Notes under the pieces: model-generated
What the model was told of the DNA's origin: nothing
Databases searched by the model: none
What the model saw: the letters and a program-made list of their open reading frames with translations, nothing else
Shown: positions 1 through 10,300 of the stretch, piece after piece
Numbering within the stretch: position 1 is the stretch's first letter
Layout of the letters: every line of letters begins with the position of its first letter
DNA from: Dyella amyloliquefaciens
GTDB taxonomy: Bacteria; Pseudomonadota; Gammaproteobacteria; Xanthomonadales; Rhodanobacteraceae
Direction: 5' to 3'
Assembly: GCF_004296575.1 (NCBI RefSeq)
Contig: NZ_SAYT01000003.1
Location: 62,001-126,000 of the forward strand
DNA: 64,000 bases
Made by a program: the position numbers and the translations under genes

Positions 1-222
1 CGGGGGCTGATGGCATTGATCGACGCCACCATGGACAAGATCGAAGGCGAGGCGCGCGAGAACTTCCTGATCCTGCGCGACCTGACCAAGAAGCTGCTGG
101 AAGGGCAGGCGATGTATCGCTGCAGCCGTTGCGGCTTCGGTGCCAAGGCGCATCACTGGCAGTGTCCCAGCTGCAAGAGCTGGAGCACGATTCGCCCGAT
201 CCACGGCGTCGCCAACGAATGA
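1..222 (+). CDS. lapB: LapB (YciM) C-terminal end, partial
   Basis: The reading frame is open from the first base of the window, so only the last 73 residues are present. They carry a rubredoxin-like zinc ribbon with two pairs, CSRC and CPSC, about 12 residues apart. This is the characteristic C-terminal metal-binding tail of LapB/YciM, an inner-membrane-anchored TPR protein. In E. coli it works with FtsH to control LpxC turnover and thereby lipopolysaccharide synthesis. The missing N-terminal part would carry the membrane anchor and TPR repeats. The next gene starts 8 bp downstream on the same strand and is also envelope-polysaccharide related, so they are probably co-transcribed. The assignment rests on the tail only. 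Confidence 0.8.
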   Translation, partial: RGLMALIDATMDKIEGEARENFLILRDLTKKLLEGQAMYRCSRCGFGAKAHHWQCPSCKSWSTIRPIHGVANE

Positions 223-229
223 GGCAAGG

Positions 230-1261
230 ATGAGTCCGACTTCGCTGGCGATAGGGATGGTGCTGGCCTCGTTGGTGATCTCCCTGGCCGTCGTGCGCGG
301 CGCGATTGCCTATGCCCATCACCGGGGCATGATGGACCTGCCCGGGCAGCGCCGCTCCCATACGATCCCCACGCCACGTGGCGGGGGCATCGGCATCGTG
401 GTGGCTTCACTCGCGACGTTGCCGGCTGCCTTGGGACTGCTCACCGGACCATGGCCGGTGCCGGTGGTCGCCGCACTGGCTGTCGCGACCGTATCCGTGG
501 CTGCCGTGGGTTGGTGGGACGACCATCATCCGTTGCCGGTCCTCCCCCGGTTTGGCATCCAGCTGCTGTCGGCTTTGCTGGTCGCGGGGGCGCTTGTCAT
601 GCAAGGGATGTCAGGCTGGTGGCTGCCTTTGGTGGTGCTGGCGGGCACCTGGAGCATCAACCTGCATAACTTCATGGATGGGATCGATGGCCTGCTGGCC
701 CAGCAGGTAGTCTTCGTCGGTCTGGGACTGGCCCTGCTGGCCTGGGCCACCGCCCAGCCGGCCCTCGCCTGGGCGGCGGCCTGCCTGGCAGCGGCCGCGC
801 TCGGCTTCTGGTACTTCAACCGGCCCCGGGCACGCATTTTCATGGGAGATGTGGGCAGCGGCACCATGGGGCTGCTCCTGTTTGCCCTGACGGCCATGCT
901 CTGGCGGGTGGACTGGCACCTGCTGTGGCCCGCCTTGATCCTCAGTTCATCTTTTGTAGCGGACGCTACCCTTACCCTGTTGGGGCGGATGGCGAGTGGT
1001 CGCCGTTGGTACACTGCCCATCGCGAACACCTGTACCAGTGGCTGGTTCGCAGTGGGTTCTCGCATGCAACGGGGGGAGCATGCTATCTGGCCTGGAACC
1101 TGTTGGTCGCGGCGCCGTTGGCCGCGTTGGCGTGGTTCCAGCCTGAATGGTCAGTGCCGGTGTTCGTCGGTACCTACCTGATAGCGGCCGCCGTATGGAT
1201 ACTCATGAAGCGCCAATGCCTGAGGCGCGTTTCGAACAAGGGCCGTCATGTCGCTTCGTAA
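230..1261 (+). CDS. WecA/MraY-family undecaprenyl-phosphate sugar-1-phosphate transferase
   Basis: A 343-residue polytopic membrane protein of glycosyltransferase family 4. It transfers a sugar-1-phosphate from a UDP-sugar to undecaprenyl phosphate at the inner membrane, the first step of O-antigen or exopolysaccharide repeat-unit assembly. Visible family motifs are RRSHTIPTPRGGG near the N-terminus, the Asp pair in WWDDHH (D97-D98), NFMDGIDG (D150, D153) and FMGDVGSG near residue 207. The frame is open further upstream, but ATG 230 follows the lapB stop by 8 bp with an aggcaagg ribosome site and starts directly at the first hydrophobic segment. Its 3' end overlaps the next gene by 14 bp, implying translational coupling. 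The sugar (GlcNAc, QuiNAc, FucNAc or other) cannot be read from the sequence; the dehydratase next door suggests an amino-deoxy sugar. Confidence 0.85.
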   Translation: MSPTSLAIGMVLASLVISLAVVRGAIAYAHHRGMMDLPGQRRSHTIPTPRGGGIGIVVASLATLPAALGLLTGPWPVPVVAALAVATVSVAAVGWWDDHHPLPVLPRFGIQLLSALLVAGALVMQGMSGWWLPLVVLAGTWSINLHNFMDGIDGLLAQQVVFVGLGLALLAWATAQPALAWAAACLAAAALGFWYFNRPRARIFMGDVGSGTMGLLLFALTAMLWRVDWHLLWPALILSSSFVADATLTLLGRMASGRRWYTAHREHLYQWLVRSGFSHATGGACYLAWNLLVAAPLAALAWFQPEWSVPVFVGTYLIAAAVWILMKRQCLRRVSNKGRHVAS

Positions 1262-3131
1262 ACTGATCGGTGTCATCCATCCGCGTATGGCCGTGGTGAT
1301 CCACGACCTGCTGATGGCTGCGCTGGCCTGGTGGGTGGCCAAGGCCTTGCGCTATGCGCTGATCGACAATGCCGCGATCACCTTCCACCTGCTCGAGTTC
1401 CCACTGGTGCTGCTGGTGCAGGGCGCCGTGCTGAGCTGGACGGGCCTGTACAAGGGCGTATGGCGGTTCGCGAGCCTGCCGGACCTGTGGAATATCTTCC
1501 GCGCCGCCGTGCTGGGTGCGCTGGCGATCGCAGCGGCGTTGATGCTCTACAACCGCCTGGAAGACGTGCCCCGTTCGGTGCTCCTGCTGTATCCGATGGT
1601 ATTGGCCGTACTGCTCGGGACGCCGCGGTTGATGTATCGCTTCTGGAAGGACAGCCGCCTCGATTTGTTCCAGGACAAGCCCCTGCAGCGAGTGGTGATC
1701 GTTGGCGCCGATCGTGCCGGCGAAGCGCTGTCGCGCGACCTGCATCATGACAGCGGCTATGTCGTGGTGGGCTTCGTCGACGACAAGGAAAGCCTGCGCG
1801 GCGCCAGCATCAATGGACGTCCGGTGCTCGGCCGAATCGATCAGATCCCGCAGTTGGCGCGCGAAGTGGCAGCGCAGATGTTGCTGATCGCCATGCCTGG
1901 CGCCTCCACGCAGGAAATGCGCCGGATCGTCGAATTGTGCGACCAGAGCGGGTTGCCTTATCGCACCGTGCCGAAGCTGGAGGACGTGGTCTCCGGCCGC
2001 GCGCACTTCAACGAGATCAAGGAAGTCGCCATCGAGGACCTGTTGGGGCGCGACACCGTCGAGCTCGACTGGACGGCCATTCGCGTTACGCTGACTGGCC
2101 GGCGAGTGCTCGTGACGGGTGGCGGCGGTTCGATCGGTTCGGAGCTTTGCCGCCAGGTTGCTCGCCTCGGGGCGCAATCGCTCTGCGTGGTGGACAACTG
2201 CGAATACAACCTCTACCGGATTTCGCAGGAGCTGCGCGCCGAATATCCCGAGCTGATCTACGAAGCCGTGCTGGCCGATTGCGGCGATCCGGCTGCGATG
2301 CGCAAGCTGTTCGGCGAATACAACCCGCAGGTCGTCTTCCATGCGGCTGCCTACAAGCACGTGCCGATGCTGCAGGGACAGCTGCGCGCGGCGTTCCGCA
2401 ACAATGTGCTGGCTACGCGCAATGTCGCCGACCTGGCGGACCGCCATGGCGTCGAATGCTTCGTGCTGATTTCCACCGACAAGGCGGTCAACCCGACCAG
2501 CGTCATGGGCGCCTGCAAGCGCATGGCGGAAATCTGGTGCCAGAACCTCAACGAGCACTCGCAGACGCACTTCATCACCGTGCGTTTCGGCAACGTGCTC
2601 GATTCCGCCGGTTCGGTGGTACCGCTGTTCCGCCAGCAGATCCGCAATGGCGGCCCGGTCACCATCACGCACCCGGAAATCTCGCGCTACTTCATGACCA
2701 TCCCCGAGGCCTGCCAGCTGATCCTTCAGGCAGCGAGCATCGGCAAGGGTGGCGAGATCTTCGCGCTGGACATGGGCGAACCCATCAAGATCCGTGATCT
2801 CGCCGAGCAGATGATCCGCCTGGCGGGGCGCAAACCCGGCACTGAAATCCCGATCGTCTATACAGGATTGCGTTCCGGCGAAAAGTTGTTCGAAGAGCTG
2901 TTCCATCCCCTCGAGAACTATGTCGAAACGACGCACGCGAAGATCTTCCTCGCGCAGTATCGTCAGGTGAAGTGGGACGTGCTCAATGCACAGTTGGCCA
3001 AGGCAGCCGATGCCGTGGTCGCTTATGACGAGGATACGTTGCGCCAATGCGTGTCCAACCTGCTGCCCTCGTTCCGGTGGAGCGAGGCGCCGCAGCCGGG
3101 CAACGTGGTGGCGCTGCGTCGCAGCGAATGA
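1248..3131 (+). CDS. FlaA1/WbpM/CapD-type nucleotide-sugar 4,6-dehydratase, membrane-bound
   Basis: A 627-residue protein. The N-terminal third is hydrophobic (several membrane segments), followed by a first nucleotide-binding fold around GADRAGEALSRDL and a second complete short-chain dehydrogenase domain starting at GGGGSIGSEL (about residue 290). The family converts UDP-GlcNAc to UDP-4-keto-6-deoxy-HexNAc, a precursor of QuiNAc, FucNAc or bacillosamine. The catalytic position usually held by Tyr is Met: STDKAVNPTS is followed by VMGACK with M420 and K424. This Ser-Met-Lys arrangement is the known signature of the long WbpM-like class. It overlaps the upstream glycosyltransferase and lies 12 bp before galU, so it belongs to the same polysaccharide operon. 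Confidence 0.88.
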   Translation: MSLRKLIGVIHPRMAVVIHDLLMAALAWWVAKALRYALIDNAAITFHLLEFPLVLLVQGAVLSWTGLYKGVWRFASLPDLWNIFRAAVLGALAIAAALMLYNRLEDVPRSVLLLYPMVLAVLLGTPRLMYRFWKDSRLDLFQDKPLQRVVIVGADRAGEALSRDLHHDSGYVVVGFVDDKESLRGASINGRPVLGRIDQIPQLAREVAAQMLLIAMPGASTQEMRRIVELCDQSGLPYRTVPKLEDVVSGRAHFNEIKEVAIEDLLGRDTVELDWTAIRVTLTGRRVLVTGGGGSIGSELCRQVARLGAQSLCVVDNCEYNLYRISQELRAEYPELIYEAVLADCGDPAAMRKLFGEYNPQVVFHAAAYKHVPMLQGQLRAAFRNNVLATRNVADLADRHGVECFVLISTDKAVNPTSVMGACKRMAEIWCQNLNEHSQTHFITVRFGNVLDSAGSVVPLFRQQIRNGGPVTITHPEISRYFMTIPEACQLILQAASIGKGGEIFALDMGEPIKIRDLAEQMIRLAGRKPGTEIPIVYTGLRSGEKLFEELFHPLENYVETTHAKIFLAQYRQVKWDVLNAQLAKAADAVVAYDEDTLRQCVSNLLPSFRWSEAPQPGNVVALRRSE

Positions 3132-3143
3132 GGAGAGAAGTGA

Positions 3144-4016
3144 GTGAGTAAGCCGTTGCGCAAGGTAGTCTTCCCGGTAGCTGGACTGGGCACGCGTTTC
3201 CTGCCCGCTACCAAGGTAGTTGCCAAGGAAATGTTGCCGGTGCTGGATCGTCCGTTGATCCAGTACGCGGTAGACGAAGCCGTCGACGCCGGTGCGGACA
3301 CGCTGGTGTTCGTGACCAATCGTTACAAGCACGCCATCGCCGACTATTTCGACAAGGCCTACGAACTGGAGGCCAAGCTGCTCGAAAAGGGTAAGGACGA
3401 GCTGCTCGCGCTGGTGCAGGGCACGCTGCCCAAGCACGTGCGCGCCATCTTCGTGACCCAGCCCGAGGCACTGGGCCTTGGCCACGCGGTGCTATGCGCC
3501 AAGCCGGTGGTGGGTGACGAGCCGTTTGGCGTGGTCCTTCCTGACGATCTGATCTGGAACAAGGGCAAGGGCGCATTGCGCCAGATGGCCGAACTGGCCC
3601 AAACGCAGGACGCTGGCGTGATCGCGGTCGAAGAAGTGCCGCACAGCGACACCGACAAGTACGGCATCGTGGATGCCACGCCGATCGACGAGCGCAGCGC
3701 GCAGATCCGCCACATGGTGGAGAAGCCCAAGCCCGCGGACGCACCGTCCAACCTGGCCGTTGTGGGTCGTTACGTGCTGCCCGGTCGCATCTTCCAGTTG
3801 CTGGAGCAGACCACGCCGGGCGCCGGCGGCGAGATCCAGCTGACCGACGCCATCGACGCGCTGCTCAAGGAACAGGGCAAGGTGCTTGCCTATCGCTTCG
3901 AAGGCACCCGCTTTGACTGCGGCAACAAGGCTGGCCTGGTGCGCGCCACCATGCACATGGCCCTGCAGGACCCCAAGCTGGCGCCGGTCGTGCGCGAGTT
4001 GATGGCGACGCTGTAA
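3144..4016 (+). CDS. galU: UTP-glucose-1-phosphate uridylyltransferase
   Basis: A 290-residue nucleotidyltransferase that makes UDP-glucose from UTP and glucose-1-phosphate for LPS core, exopolysaccharide and trehalose synthesis. The N-terminus reads KVVFPVAGLGTRFLPATK, containing the nucleotide-binding G-x-G-T-R, followed by KEMLPV and LDRPLIQYAVDEA; GLGHAVLCA and the MVEKPKP segment are further GalU hallmarks. The length is normal for the family. The start is GTG at 3144, preceded by gaggagag 6-8 bp upstream; it lies 12 bp after the dehydratase stop. A perfect 10-bp hairpin follows directly downstream and probably ends the polysaccharide transcript. Confidence 0.95.
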   Translation: MSKPLRKVVFPVAGLGTRFLPATKVVAKEMLPVLDRPLIQYAVDEAVDAGADTLVFVTNRYKHAIADYFDKAYELEAKLLEKGKDELLALVQGTLPKHVRAIFVTQPEALGLGHAVLCAKPVVGDEPFGVVLPDDLIWNKGKGALRQMAELAQTQDAGVIAVEEVPHSDTDKYGIVDATPIDERSAQIRHMVEKPKPADAPSNLAVVGRYVLPGRIFQLLEQTTPGAGGEIQLTDAIDALLKEQGKVLAYRFEGTRFDCGNKAGLVRATMHMALQDPKLAPVVRELMATL

Positions 4017-4348
4017 CAGCGTCTGCGCGGCCACCGGTCAGGCGACCGGTGGCCTTCCCGGCCGGTAGGCCCGGTCTTCGCCCCTGGGAACGTCAGTCTT
4101 CCCCGTGAAGGGCGCCGGGCAATGGATGGCCCCTTGGTAAGAATCAGACTTATCCGACTGCGTCTTTGACGGACGCGTGCCAGAATCCTTCCCGCGTTCC
4201 GCCATCTTGGCCGGGCAATCTAGTCGTGGGTTCACCTGTGATCGTCGAGTCCGCTTCGTGAGAAGCGGGCATTTCGGTGCATCCGGCGTGCGCCCAGGGC
4301 CGGCGATTGCCGCCTTTGTGTTCATCGGATGAAACCCAGGGAAGCATC
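4017..4348. other. Non-coding gap between galU and the alpha-2-macroglobulin gene
   Basis: 332 bp. The left part holds the galU terminator hairpin (4029-4054). The rest presumably carries the promoter of the downstream gene; I see no convincing -35/-10 pair. Open frames here are short and lack ribosome sites. The in-frame upstream extension of the next gene from 4277 is treated as untranslated. Confidence 0.5.
4029..4054 (+). terminator. Putative terminator of the polysaccharide operon
   Basis: A perfect 10-bp inverted repeat (ggccaccggt / accggtggcc) with a 6-nt loop, 12 bp after the galU stop. The following sequence is ttcccgg, so the U tract is poor and termination may be partial. Confidence 0.6.
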
Positions 4349-7300
4349 ATGGATCTGTTGCGATTTCTCCTCCTGCTGCCGTTGCGCCTGCTGCGCGGCT
4401 TGTTGGCTGGCATAGCGCTGGTACTGCGCCCGCTGCTGGGGCAGGTCAGCTGGTCGGCGCCGGCGTGGATGCCGGCCACCGGCGGATGGATTCGCCGCCG
4501 CCCCGTGCATGCGACCGCGACGCTGGTGGCCGCCCTTGTGGTGGTGGCAGGTGGCTGGTTTGGCTGGCAGTGGTACCAGAACCGGCCGAAGCCGGTCGAG
4601 CCTTCGCGCATCACCCTGTCCGTCGATGCGCCGGCCATCACCGACTATACGCAGCAGCCCATCGTCATCCATCCCTTGACCGTGAATTTCTCCGGCTCCG
4701 CCGCGCCGATCGAACAGGTGGGCAAACCGGTGACGAGCGGCGTCGTGATGCAGCCCGCCGCCAAGGGCCAGTGGACCTGGATCGACGACCACACCCTGCG
4801 CTTCATGCCCGCAGAGGACTGGCCGGTGGGGCGTCACTATGAGGTTCGCTTCGATACGGCGAAGGCTTTCGCCAGCCACGTGCTGATGGCGGATGATCAC
4901 TTCGCTTTCGATACCGCCGCCTTCGCGGCGAAGGCGGAACGCGGCGAGTTCTACCAGGACCCGCAGGACGCGACGGCGAAAAAGACCATCCTGCCGGTGA
5001 CGTTCAATTATCCCGTCGATACGGCCGACTTCGAGAAGCGCATCATGGTGGGGCTGGCGCAGCGCGGCAGCCGTGATGTGCCGCTCAAATACACGGTCAC
5101 CTACGACCAGTACAAGCTGCACGCATGGATTCACTCGCAGCCGCTGTCGCTGCCGCGCGACGAAAGCAGCGTGAACTACGGCATCGACAAGGGTGTGCGC
5201 AGCGCTCGTGGCGGCGATGGCGTGGCTGAGGCGATCAAGGCGCAGATCCGTGTTCCTGGCCTCTACAGCCTCACCATCGATGGCGTCGATCCGACCCTGG
5301 TCGACAATGAAAAGTACGAGCCCGAGCAGGTGCTGGTCGTCAATGTAGGTGGCGCGGTGCGCGACAGCGAACTCGCCGGCTTGACCAAGGCGTGGATCCT
5401 TCCCGCACGCAAGTCGGGCGTAGATCAGGGGGATGACGCGCCTCCTTACGCCTGGCGCACGGGCGAAGTCGGCGACGCTGAACTACGCCAGGCGCAGCCT
5501 CTCAAGCTCGAGCTGGTGCCCACCGAAAACGACTACGAGGCGGTGCAAAGCTTCAAGTATCACGCCGAGCCGGGACAGCGCATCTATGTGCGCATCGACA
5601 AGGGTCTGAAATCCTTCGGTGGCTACATCCTGGGCCGGCCGGCTGCGGCCGTAGTCACGGTTCCCAATTATCCGAAGCTGCTGCATTTCATGGCGGACGG
5701 CTCATTGCTGTCGATCTCCGGCAGCAAGCGCATCTCGGTAGTCTCGCGCAACCTGCCTGGCTTGCGCATGGAGATCGGGCGCGTGCTGCCGGACCAGTTG
5801 CAGCATCTGGTGAGCCTCAACCAGGGCAGCTATACGCGTCCCGAATTGAGCTATGCCTTCAGCGAAGACCATATCGTCGAGCGCTTCGAGCAGAAGCGCA
5901 GCTTCCCCAAGGGCGATCCGGCCAAGGCCCATTACGAGGGCATCGATCTAGGCCAGTATTTGAAGGAAGGCAAGCGCGGCGTATTCCTGCTGCACCTGTC
6001 CAGTTATGACGCCGTCGCCGAAAAGAAGCGCGAGGACGCACGCAAGGCGGCGGAAAACGAGCCGCAGGCCGCGCCGCGCAACGACGGCACGGATGCGGAA
6101 TCGGATGCCGAGGAGGGCGACCAGGGGGAGATGTCGGAAAGCGATGGCAACGATGGCTCGGTGCCCGCCGATACCCGCATGATCGTGGTCACCGACCTTG
6201 GCATGCTGGTGAAACGTTCGCTCGATGGCAGCCAGGACGTCTTCGTGCAGTCGATCCGCACGGGCCAGCCGGTCGCCGGTGCCAACGTGACCGTGCTTGC
6301 GGTCAACGGGCAAACCTTGTTCAGCGATACCACGTCCGCCGACGGTGTCGTGCATTTCCCCACCTTCAAGGGACTGGAGCGCGAGAAGCAGCCGACCCTG
6401 TATGTGGTGAAGAAGGCCGATGATCTTTCGTTCCTTCCCATCGGTGGCTACAGCAGCTACGACCGCAAGCTCGACTTCTCCCGGTTCGACGTGGGCGGCG
6501 AACGCAACGCGCAGAATGACGGACAGCTGTCGGCCTACCTGTTCTCCGATCGCGGTATCTATCGGCCGGGCGATACCTTCCACGTCGGCCTGATCGTACG
6601 CGCCGCCAGTTGGACGCGCAGTGTGGTCGGCATTCCGCTGCAGGCGGAAATCGTCGATCCGCGTGGCATGACGGTGAAGCAGCTGCCGATGTCGATGGAC
6701 GCTTCCGGCTTCGGCGAGCTGGCCTATGCGCCGGCAGAAACCGCGCCCACCGGTACCTGGACGGTGAACCTCTACATCGTCAAGGACGGCAAGGCCGGCG
6801 CGCAAATCGGCAGCACCACCGTGCAGGTGAAGGAATTCCTGCCAGACCGCATGAAGGTCGAGGCGCGACTGGCTGGCCAGGTGTCGGAAGGTTGGGTGAA
6901 GCCCGATCAGGTCAAGGGCATCGTTGACGCCATGAACCTGTTCGGCACGCCGGCGGCAAATCGCCGCGTGGAAGCAGCGCTGACACTGCGCCCCGCATGG
7001 CCGGCGTTCCGCAGCTGGAAGGACTACCACTTCTACGACCCGCGCCGTGCCAAGGAGGGTTACGAGCAACCTCTTCAGGACGGCAAGACCGACGACAAGG
7101 GTCATGCCGAATTCGACCTCGACCTCAAGAAATATGCTGACGCGACCTACCAGCTGTACTTCCTCGCCAAGGCCTACGAGCCCGAGGGTGGGCGCAGCGT
7201 CGCGGCGGCGGCGCAGACCCTGGTGTCGAACAACGACTGGTTGGTCGGCTACAAGTCGGTCGACAACCTTGACTACGTGAATCGTGACACGCCGCGCAGC

Positions 7301-10300
7301 GTGCATCTGGTGGCTATCGACCACACGGCCAAGGCGATGGCGCTGAAAGAGCTGAAGGCGCGACTGGTCGAGCGCCGCTACATCTCCGTGCTGACCAGGC
7401 AGGACTCGGGCGTCTACAAGTACCAGTCCAAGCTCAAGGAAATCACGGTCAACGAACAGGCCTTGGCGATCCCCGCCGAAGGCATGGATTACGCGTTGCC
7501 CACCGACAAACCAGGCAACTACGCGCTGGTGATCCTGCGCAGCAGCGACGGCGTCGAAGTGAACCGCGTGGAGTATTCGGTGGCCGGCGCCGCCAATGTG
7601 TCGCGCTCGCTCGATCGCAACGCCGAGCTGCAGCTCAACCTGAGCAAGGAAGACTACGCACCGGGTGAAACGGTCGACATCGCCATTCGCGCACCCTATG
7701 CCGGCAGCGGCCTGATCACCATCGAGCGCGATAAGGTTTACGCGCACGCCTGGTTCCATGCGGACACCAGCAGCTCGGTGCAGCACATCACCGTGCCCGC
7801 CAGCTTCGAGGGCAACGGCTACATCAACGTGCAGTACATCCGCGATCCGTCCTCCGACGAGATCTTCATGAGTCCGCTGAGTTATGGCGTGGTGCCGTTC
7901 TCGGTGAACCTGGATGCACGGCGCAACGACATCAAGGTGGAATCGCCGGCCGTGGTAAAGCCGGGGGAGACGGTGACGTTGAAGCTAAGCGCGCCACAGC
8001 CCACGCGTGCAGTGGTGTTTGCGGTGGACGAAGGCATCCTGCAGGTCGCGCGTTACAAGCTGGGCGACCCCCTGAAGTTCTTCTTCCGCAAGCGCATGCT
8101 CGAAGTGGGCACCTCTCAGATCCTCGACCTGATCCTGCCGGACTTCGAGAAGCTGATGGCCATGGCGGCGCCGGGCGGTGATGCGGATGCCGCGATCGGC
8201 AGGCAGCTCAATCCGTTCAAGCGCAAGCGTGACAAGCCGGTGGCGTACTGGTCGGGTATCGTCGACGTGAATGGCGAGACCGAGCTGCGCTACCAGGTGC
8301 CGGACTACTTCAACGGCAAGCTGCGCGTGATGGCGGTGGCGGTCTCGCCGGAGCGCATCGGTACCTTCGAGGGCGCAACTACCGTGCGCGGTGACTTCGT
8401 GCTCTCGCCGAACGTGCCGACCACGCTGGCGCCGGGCGACGAGGTCGAGGTCAGTGTTGGTGTTGCCAACAACCTTACGGGATTGGGTGGCAAGCAGGTG
8501 CCGGTGGCGGTCACGCTGAAGACGGGCCCCCAACTGCAGGTGCTCGGTGCGCCCACGCAAAACGTCAGCCTTGGCGAGATGCACGAAGGCGTGGTCACGT
8601 TTCGCGTCAAGGCCACTGACAAGCTGGGCTCCGGCAACCTGAGCTTTGTTGCCGGCTATGGCGACAAATCGGCGCGGCAAAGCGTGGACGTGTCGGTGCG
8701 ACCGGCGTCCGCCTATCGCACGCAGGTCGATGTCGGGCGCGTCGATGCGGGCAGCAAGGTGGACCAGCCGGGCCTGCGCCGCATGTACAGCGAATACGCT
8801 TCGCGCGATGCCGCGATCTCCACGATCCCGGTGGTGTTGTCGAGTGGCCTGACCACGTACCTGGTCAACTTCCAGCATTACTGCAGCGAGCAGATCGTCA
8901 GCTCTGCGATGCCACGTCTGGTCGTTTCGAAGTGGCCGCAGGTGAAGGCATTTGCCGATGCGCTGCAGCCTAAGCTCGAGGGCAAGACGCTCAGCAACGA
9001 CGAAGCGCTGGCGCAGTTCCTCGATGTGCTGCACACGCGCCAGAACGGGCAGGGTGGCTTCGGCCTGTGGTCGGCGACGCCGGATGCCAATCCGTTTGTT
9101 TCCACCTATGCCATGCACTTCCTGCTGGAGGCGCGCGAACGTGGCATCACGGTGCCACGGGACATGTTCGACGCCGGCAATCGCTATCTGCACCAGCTGG
9201 CGGCGGACGACACGCTCGACGGCCTCGATCTGGTGCGCCAGCGGGCCTATGCGGTCTATCTGCTGACACGCCAGGGCAATGTCACTACCAACGACCTGGC
9301 CGCCGTGCAGAAGCGGCTGCAGGAGGCCTATCCGGACCAGTGGCGCAACGATCTGGCGGCTGCATGGCTGGCCGCGTCGTACCAGCTGCTCAAGCAGGAC
9401 AAGCAGGCCGCGCAGCTCATGGCGGGCCCGCAGAAGCTGCTGGAGCGTACCGCCGCGGACAAGGATTACAGCTATGGCTATTACTACGATCCCCTGATCC
9501 GCGATGCCAGCACCTTGTACCTGCTCAGCAAGCATTTCCCCGAGCGCGCCAAGGCACTGTCGCCGCGCGTGATGGAGAACCTCACCTGGCCGCTGTCGCA
9601 CGGCTGGTACAACACCTTGTCGTCGGCCATGACCATGCTGGCCCTGGATACCTACGCCACGCAGGCTGGCGGCGAGCTGGACAAGCTGCGCATCGACGAA
9701 GTGCATGCCGATGGCAGCGTCAAGTCGATCGCGTCCCTGCAGGCGAACCTGCTGCAGGCGGGTAGCTGGGACGCCGCGGTGAATCGCCTGCGCTTCACCA
9801 ACGGCAGCGGGCTGCCGGCCTGGCGCGTGGTGAGCCAGGGCGGCTATGACCGTGACGTGGCGAACAAGGCGATCAAGGACGGCCTGGAGATTACCCGCGA
9901 CTACACCGACGTGAACGGCAAGGCGATCGACCAGGTCGCGCTGGGCCAGGAAATCGATGTGCACGTGAAGATCCGCGCCACGGGCAACGACGGCGTGGAC
10001 GATGTCGCCATCGTGGACCTCTTGCCGGGCGGCTTCGAACCGGTGATCCAGCCGCCTCCGGCCGTGACCGACCAGCAGTCGAATGGTGACACCCAGGAGG
10101 ATGCGGGGGGCGACAGCACGGTCACGCCTGGTGAGTGGCGCTCGCCGATCGGTGTCGGCAATGCGACCTGGCGTCTGGAGTATGCGGATATACGTGAGGA
10201 TCGCGTGGTGCTCTATGGCGAGGCGTTGCCGGATGTCGGCGAATTCGTCTATCGCATCAAGGCCACCAACGCCGGCAAGTTCATCGTGCCGCCGGCCTAT

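Noticed and set aside
1203-3485. 760-residue minus-strand ORF opposite the dehydratase and galU
   Set aside because: Shadow frame of two well-defined genes; no motifs or ribosome site.
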